In this document: positions 57,040 through 64,000 of the stretch, piece by piece
Layout of the letters: each line of letters begins with the position of its first letter
How positions within the stretch are numbered: the stretch's first letter is position 1
Assembly (NCBI GenBank): GCA_024760905.1
Contig: CM045745.1
Coordinates: 17,252,782-17,316,781, forward strand
DNA length: 64,000 nt
Origin: Plotosus lineatus
Lineage: Eukaryota; Chordata; Actinopteri; Siluriformes; Plotosidae
Reading direction: 5' to 3'
Made by a program: the position numbers and the translations under genes
Notes under the pieces: model-generated
What the model saw: only the letters and a program-made list of their open reading frames with translations
The model's database searches: none
What the model was told of the DNA's origin: nothing

Positions 57040-57093
57040 TGCAAATGTAACCCTTATCTCTAAAGACGAAGAAGTAGAGCTGCAGCAGGACTG
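57040..57093 (+). other. Putative 5' UTR exon of ACOX3
   Basis: A consensus donor CTG|GTGAGT follows 57093, and the first coding exon starts after an acceptor at about 59431 or 59493, so a non-coding first exon must exist upstream. This is the best candidate seen. The left boundary is arbitrary. Confidence 0.35.
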
Positions 57094-57680
57094 GTGAGTG
57101 ATTTACAGTTTATAAACAGCACTTCAGTCGCTCTACCAAAAAAATCTATAAATCCGTGAATATAATATTTAGAGTAGTTTTAATTGCTTTATTTATTATT
57201 GTTATTTAAAATAGTTAAGGCTCTGGTGTGTTACAGTATAGTATATGTTAAAGTGTGGGTGTGAATAAATAAATAACCGACAGAGGACATGGAACTTCAT
57301 ACTACTGTACAGTATTATTAAAACAGATTTCAGTTTAAATAGATGCACTGACATTGCTGTGATATTCTTTAGTATACATGAAACGAAGCTTTGTGAACGT
57401 TTCAGCTGGAATAAATGGAGCTGTTTGATAAGGAGGAACTTCATGGTGAACTTTGTGTCAGTGACTTTTGTTCTACTTGGCAGTAAACTGGTGAAATTAC
57501 ATTTATATTCTCTGTGGGGTCTGTTCAGTGTTTATTAAATCTGATCACAGAGAATCATCTCAATACCAACTCACACATTACATTTAATATTTACACAAAA
57601 TACATTTATTTCAGGAACATCTGACATTGTTACATTCTTCCACCAGTAATAAAGCTTTTTTTAAAATGATGTTTTCCATG

Positions 57681-58640
57681 GTGCAGGACATGTATGACAG
57701 ATGTAAGACAGTGGTGAGGTGTGCTGTTGGTGTGACAGAAGAGTTCAAGGTGGAGGTAGGACTGCATCAAGGGTCAGCTCTGAGCCCCTTCTTGTTTGCT
57801 ATGGTGATGGACAGGCTGACAGACGAGGTTAGACAAGAATCTCCATGGACTATGATGTTTGCAGATGACATTGTGATCTGTAGTGAGAACAGAGAACAAG
57901 TGTAGGAAAATCTAGAGAGGTGGCGGTATGCCCCGGAAAGGAGTGGAATGAAAGTTAGCCTCAGTAAGACAGAATACATGTGTATGAATGACAAGGACCC
58001 AACGGTGAGGTTACAGGGAGCAGAGATAAGGAAGGTGGAGGATTTTAAGTACTTAGGCTCAACAATCCAGAGCAATGGAGAGTGTGGAAAAGAGGTGAAG
58101 AAGCATGTGCAGGCAGGTTGGAAAGGTTGGAGAAAAGTGTCCGGTGTGATGTGTGATAGGAAGGTATCGGTAAGAATTAAAGAAAACGTGTACAAGACAT
58201 GGTGTTGAGGCCAGCGATGTTGTATGATTTAGAAACTGTGGCACTGGGGAAAAGACAGGAGGCAGAGTTGGAGGTAGCAGAGATGAAAATGTTGAGGTTC
58301 TCTTTGGGAGTAACGAGGATGAATAGGATCAGGAATGAGCACATCAGAGGGACAGCACATGTAAGACGTTTTGAAGACAAAGTCAGAGAGGCTAGATTGA
58401 GATGGTTTGGACATGTACAGAGGAGGGATAGTGAGTATATTGGTAGTAGGATGCTGAGGTTGGAACTGCCAGGCAAAAGGCCTAGAGGAAGACCAAAGAG
58501 ACGATTCATGGACGTGGTAAAAGCAGGACATGAAGGTAGTTGGTGTAAAAGAAGAAGATACAGAGGATAGGGTGAGATGGAGGCAGATGATTCGCTGTGG
58601 CGAACCCTGAAGGGAAAAGCCGAAAGGAAAAGAAGAAGAA
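57681..58640 (+). mobile_element. 5'-truncated LINE with target duplication
   Basis: Perfect 10-bp duplication GTTTTCCATG at 57671-57680 and 58641-58650. The frame contains VGLHQGSALSPFLFAMVMD and MMFADDIVIC (the reverse-transcriptase catalytic FADD motif), then KVSLSKTEYMC and FKYLGSTIQSNGECGK, with a stop near 57903 and frameshifts near 58208 and later. Ends with 'gattcgctgtggcgaaccc', 'aaaagccgaaagg' and an AAG-rich tail. Non-LTR family, clade not assigned. Probably within ACOX3 intron 1. Confidence 0.88.
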
Positions 58641-59503
58641 GTTTTCCATGCTTGTGGTATAAAAAGTCTATGTTGTGTGAGTTATAAAGAAAATCTCTCA
58701 CATGTGAACAAAATAGAACAAAAAAGCTGTGCACGCTAATATTTAGCTGAGTGTCTTTGGTTTTGTTTACAGTGTTTAATCTCCAGTGTATTATTGTTGC
58801 TGTTGGTCCAGTTGAGGCTCAGCAACATTAACATCAGCTGATTCCCCGTATATACTGAATATGCACGTTTTCACATCAATGGACTTTATATTCCCTGATA
58901 TCACGGATATAAAATTTGGTTTCAAATATTGGACGATTGGTTCAGCAAGGAAAAATAATAATTTTCTCACATGAGCTGGTACCACAAAGTCCTGACTTCA
59001 ACCTTAATTACAGTCTTTGAGATGTGCTGGAGAAGACCATAAGAGTAATTAGATATTTCTTATCAATTCACGGAGCCGGTGAAAAACTAACCAATCACCG
59101 GATGGAAATAATGTTGTGATGCTTGTTGCTGAAATGTGTTTTAAACCTTTTTTTTAACCTTACTTGAAAAGGTAAAATCCCCTCTTTAAGAACCCATGAC
59201 ATGTTCATCAGGTTCCACCTTTTGGTTCTTCAGTTGTTATTCCTACGACCTGCCACTGTTCCACATTTACAGAAGCATTTATCTTCCAATAACTTCATAT
59301 GCTGTGTGTATAAAAATTACATTATATTTTGTTTTAAATTAAAGTAAATATTTAATGTTTGTTGTATAATAATATTAGTGTAATATATAGTTTCAACCTT
59401 TTTTGTAAAGCTTTATGCTTTTGATTCTCAGGTGTAAATCAGGTTTATGAATACCACTCATGTTACTGTGAATTCTTCCTTCGATCCATATAGGACCAAG
59501 AAA

Positions 59504-60183
59504 ATGGATTCATCAGTAGAATTTCCAGAGCTTCCCCGTGGTCCTTTAGATGTGTACAGAAAAAGAGCATCCTTCAACTGGAAGCAACTGCTGAGCTTTA
59601 TGGAGGGCGAGGAGATAATTGCTTTTAAGGTAAAATGATTTTTTTAAAGTTATGTTGAGATATTGGTTTGTTTCGATGGCATGTTTGGAATAAAATGTAA
59701 TAATGCTTAATTTTCTGAACACAATCAACATTTGTACTGTAATATTTAGATTATTATGTATGATGCCTGTGTTTCAATAAACCTCCCAACCTTTATTTTG
59801 TTATGTCTTTACCTGTGTGAGCAGCAGCACATTTTCCGCACACTGGAGAACGACCCGCTGTTTGCCCGGCGAATGGGTGAGGACGTGTCATTGGAACGGA
59901 GGAGAGAGCTCACTTTTCGTCGAATCAAACAGCTGTTTAAGTACAACTTTCTGACCCAGGATGAGATGATGCAGAATCCATGGAAGATTACAGTCCTCAA
60001 TGACTGCCTGGGCATGTATGACTGGTCCTTAGGGGCCAAGTTTTTTCTGAGCAAAATGGTAAGCTGCTTAAAACCATTTCCAATTTTCCCTTATATACAT
60101 TCAGAGATTTAAGATTCTTTTATATTGCATTTGAAACTATATTCAGTTTGCTCTGATGTATGATCTTACCCATGAGTTTGCAC

Positions 60184-60218
<35 letters not shown>

Positions 60219-63200
60219 CGTAATAATAATAATAATCATAATAATAATAATAATAGTAATAATAATTTCTTTTCTTTTCTTAAGATGTTCGGACAAACTG
60301 TTGCTAACTCTGGATCTCCGAGGCACTTTAAGTTTGTGAAGGATACTGAAGATATGACGGTAAAAGTGATTTTCTCCCACTTGCTGTTGATGTCTGTAGT
60401 TTACTCAGTTCAAAGTTCAGAGTGCTGAGTGGATCTACTGTCATAAAAGGAGCTTGCATACCATGACTAAAATATTATCCAGGATTCGTCCAAATCAATT
60501 CAGCTGTTTTCAAGGAATCTCTCCTATGACCCATCTCAGATTTCGTTGAAAAAAATTCTAAAATTACATTTTGGTACCAGATGAAACAATCTAAATTTTA
60601 GCTCAATCTCTTCTGTCATTCCTGAGTTTTGGTCCATTCAAATTTTGGGGCCACGTTTTTAGGAAACCTTAATTTATCAGCATTTTTGAGAGAGCATACC
60701 CTCATAAAAATAGAGCTCGGAAGTTGACTTATGCACCATGAAAAGCTATGTTTCTTCACGAGATGATACTTTATCTTTCTCAAATAAAAATAGAATAAAT
60801 AATGCAAACAAACTTTTTTCCCGAATTTTTATTGAGTAAATAGTTGAATTACCTCAAAGAATTAATGACACCTTTCCAAGCACCATAGTCACAAATAATC
60901 TCCAACTGTCTTCCTTTATAACAAGCAATTGGTGGTACCTCGGTACTTGAACGCTTTAGAGGTCGAACAAATCGGAATTCGATTTTTTTTGTCCCAGGTG
61001 TCGACCAAAATCCGGAAATCGAACGCTAAAAAAGCGTGAGAAAAAACGAGTCCGAGAGGGAGGCGAAATTCACGCTTTCCGGAAGTCCGGAAGTTGCTCA
61101 TACTATGTATCACCCTGATAACGCTAGCTCTGTTCTGGGGAAGTCTGAAAGTTGTTGACACTATGTTTGGCTGTGAACACCTTTGATGATGAGGTCATGA
61201 GCCACTTCCGTAAGGTTTTGAAAAGAAGGCAGAAACAAGCCATGTTAGAAATGTTCTTCAAGAAATGAAAGGGACATCCTGAAGAAGAGTCATCCATGCC
61301 AAAACGAGTGGCAAGAGAAAAAAAAAAAACACCTTCGGCTGATTCACCTGAAGCTGTTATGGAAGGCGATTCTCTGCCTCTCTGCCTCTCTGTTATGGAA
61401 GGGAACCCTCCGCCTCTCTCTCTCTCCAACATTTACGTATGCCAACTGCTCACCACCACAAAGGTTAAAATTCTTATCTTTATTGTTCTTATGCTTTAAC
61501 TGTACTGTGGTTTTTATTTTAGTGTGTTATGATCTGTGTTGTGAGAGACTCTGGTTTTGGCGGCTCTCTCTCTGCGTGCTGGAAAGGGGCGTGGCTGTCA
61601 CACACACCTGATTTCACTTAATCACGGGGTATGAAGACAAGCAGAGCGCTCCTTCCGTTGCTAGAAGATTGTCCCTTCCCCATGATCTTTCTGGCTCTCA
61701 GCTCCGTGCTCCGCCAGTTCCCGCTTTAGTTTGATTTCCATGTTTCTCAGCATCTCCAACAGTGACTACGATTTCCCCGTGCTCTAGTGCCTTTGTGCAT
61801 TTTGTTTCTAAGAGGAAATTCCTGTTATATTTTCTTCTGGTGGATTTAGATCTTTGGGTGTTTTGCACTGACAGAGTTGAGCCATGGCAGCAACACGAGG
61901 CTCATGAGAACAACGGCAACATACGACCCCAGCAGCCAGGTATACGTTCATAATAACATGCAGTGACAACACGTTATAGATTTTGTTTTGCTGAAATAAA
62001 TACATGCCAATGATATCCAACAGCACTACATTGAGGATAAAACCTGATCATGTGTAGAATCTTATCTGAATAGTGTTCATCACTTTGGACTCCTACAATA
62101 TTATCACATTTATTTTTTTAATGCACGTATTTGTGAATTTGTAAATAAATGTCATTAAATTGAGTGTACATATTGAGTATGAAGATGTTTACTTTTTAAA
62201 TCAGAGACCATATGGACAAAATAGATCAGTGGCGTTGCATCATGTGGACTCCTTTCAGCACTTATAAAAAATATGAATAAAAATAAGAGACATTTTGTAT
62301 GTCAGTCTTGACATTTCCAATTGAGCATACAGTATACGTAATGCTAAACTGGACCCGGTAGTATAGTGGTTAGGATGCTGGTTCAAATCCTTGTGACACC
62401 CCCACCATGCTAAGAATCCTGGGTAAGGTTTTAACCACAAATATGCCTCTGTCCACCCAGTAGTATAAATAGGATTAAGGATTACTTTATTAAGGATATT
62501 TTATAATTAAGGATAATTACTATGAAGGTAACCTGTGATGGACTAGCGTCCCATCCCAGGCAAGGAGAAGCTTCATACCAAAGAGCCAGTCGCCTTGGGG
62601 TGGGGTGGGGGGTAAAAGCCCAACAGACCTTTTCCTGTCCTATACAGTGTACTTACTTCTCTTTCTCTGGTGCTCTGCCAATAGGCAGGCTCAGTCCTTA
62701 TAATGTCCTGTCCAAGGCCCACTGCTTATTATTAATGTTATGATTAATATTAGTGTAGGAACCACCATCCTTCAAACTGTCTAATATTCTGGGTTGGTGT
62801 TCGCCACAAGGCCTCTTCCGTTCTATTCTTCATTTCATTACATCAAGTAGGAGTCCTCCATCCTTACTGACAATAGTAGTAAAAGTGTTACATATTAAAT
62901 GGGATTATTTCAATGTTTTACTTAATGTTTGTTAAAGAGGATGCTCGTGTCAAAGAATTAACCTTTTCATGGAGTAGTCAGTCCCTGCTGACATCATTCT
63001 GGTGCCTGTTTTTACATAAACATAGAAATTACACAAAAGATGGTTCTGTCCTTCTGACTCCACTATACAAAGTCAGTACCTGTGTAATATCAGTAATACA
63101 AATGACAGTTCCAACCTCAAATACAGTTTGTTATGGACAATGAATGGCCGAAACCCTCCCATCCACCCACGCCCCACTTTTTTGTCTCACTGTGTCTGCT

Positions 63201-63833
63201 TCTCTTCAAATAGGAGTTTGTAATAAACTCTCCAGACTTCGAGGCAGCAAAATTCTGGGTAGGAAATTTGGGGAAAACTGCCACCCATGCTGTAGTGTTT
63301 GCTCAGCTTTACACACCTGATGGAGTCTGTCATGGCCTGCACTCTTTTGTGGTTCAGGTATTTCCTTTTTTTCAGTCAGACTTGGTCTGCATGACCTCAT
63401 CGATTTAATTATTCTTATATTCACTGGATTCAATGTTGTGATGTGCGGTCATGTCATTTGGTATTAATTGCAGATTCGAGATCCGAAAACACTACTAGCA
63501 ATGCCCGGGGTCATGGTTGGAGACATTGGAAAGAAGTTGGGTCAAAACGGACTGGATCATGGGTAAATGTTCTGAGTGATGGGTGTGTGTTTTTTTTTTT
63601 TTTTTTTATGAACTGCCACTAGATGGCAGAATGATTAAGGTAAAATGATCTTGCACACTGTACTGTATTCTGTTAAATGTTTTTGTTTTCGTTTATTTAT
63701 GTTTTGCTAAACGTTTTGATGGTTTATATTGTACAGTTTTACAGTTTTTCACAATGTGAGAATCCCTCGGGAAAATCTTCTGAACAAAACCGGAGATGTG
63801 ACCCCTGAGGGACAATACATAACCCCCTTCAAG
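59504..63833 (+). CDS. acox3: Peroxisomal acyl-CoA oxidase 3 (pristanoyl type), partial
   Basis: First seven coding exons: 59504-59629, 59825-60058, 60285-60359, 61850-61939, 63214-63357, 63474-63562 and 63737-63833, all in frame; the gene continues beyond the window. Residues run from [20 protein letters not shown] through [31 protein letters not shown] (the conserved flavin/substrate loop of acyl-CoA oxidases), [39 protein letters not shown] and [24 protein letters not shown]3 uses FAD and O2 to desaturate 2-methyl-branched acyl-CoAs in peroxisomes, releasing H2O2. The start is ambiguous: ATG 59504 follows a possible acceptor (ATATAG at 59487-59492), but an in-frame ATG at 59447 after another acceptor would add 19 residues. 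The C-terminal targeting signal is off-window. Confidence 0.93.
60184..60266. repeat. (TAA)n microsatellite next to an ACOX3 exon
   Basis: Imperfect TAA repeat ending 18 bp before the exon at 60285. Only a short T-rich stretch separates it from the acceptor. Confidence 0.93.
60932..61440 (+). mobile_element. Tigger-like transposon remnant
   Basis: Left end resembles 'cagtggtacctcggtacttg'. Downstream, about 61190-61310 reads [20 protein letters not shown], a tail found in Tigger-type transposases, followed by [14 protein letters not shown]. Internal parts are missing. In ACOX3 intron 4. Confidence 0.6.
62345..62480 (+). repeat. tRNA-like SINE head
   Basis: 'acccggtagtatagtggtta' and 'gctggttcaaatccttg' look like pol III A and B boxes. 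The region between them is too short and unpaired for a functional tRNA. In ACOX3 intron 5. Confidence 0.4.
63616..63628 (+). promoter_or_regulatory. CTCF-core motif in ACOX3 intron
   Basis: CCACTAGATGGCA matches CCASYAGRKGGCR at all positions, with a G two bases upstream context 'ctg'. Same orientation as the site at 57020. Binding is inference. Confidence 0.4.
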
Positions 63834-64000
63834 GTCAGCACAATACAATGTTCTGTAATAACTACCAGTACCAGAGCAGCAGTCCAAACAAGCATCTGTT
63901 CAAACCACAATCATAAAATTGTAAAATAATTCTACACAGTTATTTTTGTGACATTACATAAGATTTAAAATCCAATTAACATTTATTCCAATTTAACTTT

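Noticed and set aside
1..64000. CRISPR array, prokaryotic operon or provirus with intact genes
   Set aside because: The only regularly spaced repeats are microsatellites and dispersed transposons; all genes have vertebrate exon structure and no gag, pol or env frame was seen.

Overview
The window is nuclear DNA from a ray-finned fish, most likely a teleost. It has vertebrate multi-exon genes with GT-AG introns, dense Tc1-like, hAT-like and Tigger/pogo-like DNA transposons, tRNA-headed SINEs, LINE fragments, and long (CA)n, (AT)n and (TAA)n microsatellites. Nothing looks prokaryotic or organellar. The species cannot be named from the sequence alone.

Five protein-coding genes were assembled by hand from splice sites and remembered family similarity. 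From left to right they are: SALL2-like spalt zinc-finger repressor (minus, 2243-9080, 3 coding exons, 1207 aa); CCNB1IP1/HEI10 meiotic RING E3 ligase (plus, 11263-20404, 4 coding exons, 257 aa); TTC5/STRAP TPR protein (minus, 21100-35804, 10 coding exons, 442 aa); MAN2B2 lysosomal alpha-mannosidase (plus, 36541-52714, 19 coding exons, 1004 aa); and the first 7 coding exons of ACOX3, a peroxisomal branched-chain acyl-CoA oxidase (plus, from 59504, running off the right edge). Every junction keeps frame, and the three complete genes that can be compared directly have lengths close to human (CCNB1IP1 277, TTC5 440, MAN2B2 1009).

SALL2 and CCNB1IP1 are divergent. CCNB1IP1 and TTC5 converge with stop codons about 0.7 kb apart. 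TTC5 and MAN2B2 are head to head across 736 bp carrying a perfect NRF1 palindrome, a CCAAT/CRE pair, a CACGTG E-box and an ETS site, so they probably share a bidirectional promoter. In human, SALL2, CCNB1IP1 and TTC5 lie at 14q11.2 while MAN2B2 and ACOX3 lie at 4p16, so the TTC5/MAN2B2 promoter is also where two human synteny blocks meet. The genes do not form a pathway; they share only proximity.

Most remaining sequence is transposon debris, much of it datable by nesting. Well-supported cases are a hAT MITE (8-bp TSD) inside a SINE (16-bp TSD) inside a Tigger-like foldback (14278-16017); two Tc1-like elements 15 bp apart in TTC5 intron 4; a 5'-truncated LINE with a 10-bp TSD (57681-58640) whose 3' tail matches that of a SINE family in the window; and a 290-bp direct duplication in CCNB1IP1 intron 3. 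I found no CRISPR array, operon or clearly new gene system. The most interesting items are the bidirectional promoter, the altered zinc-finger layout of SALL2, the SINE/LINE tail sharing and the unexplained 290-bp duplication.
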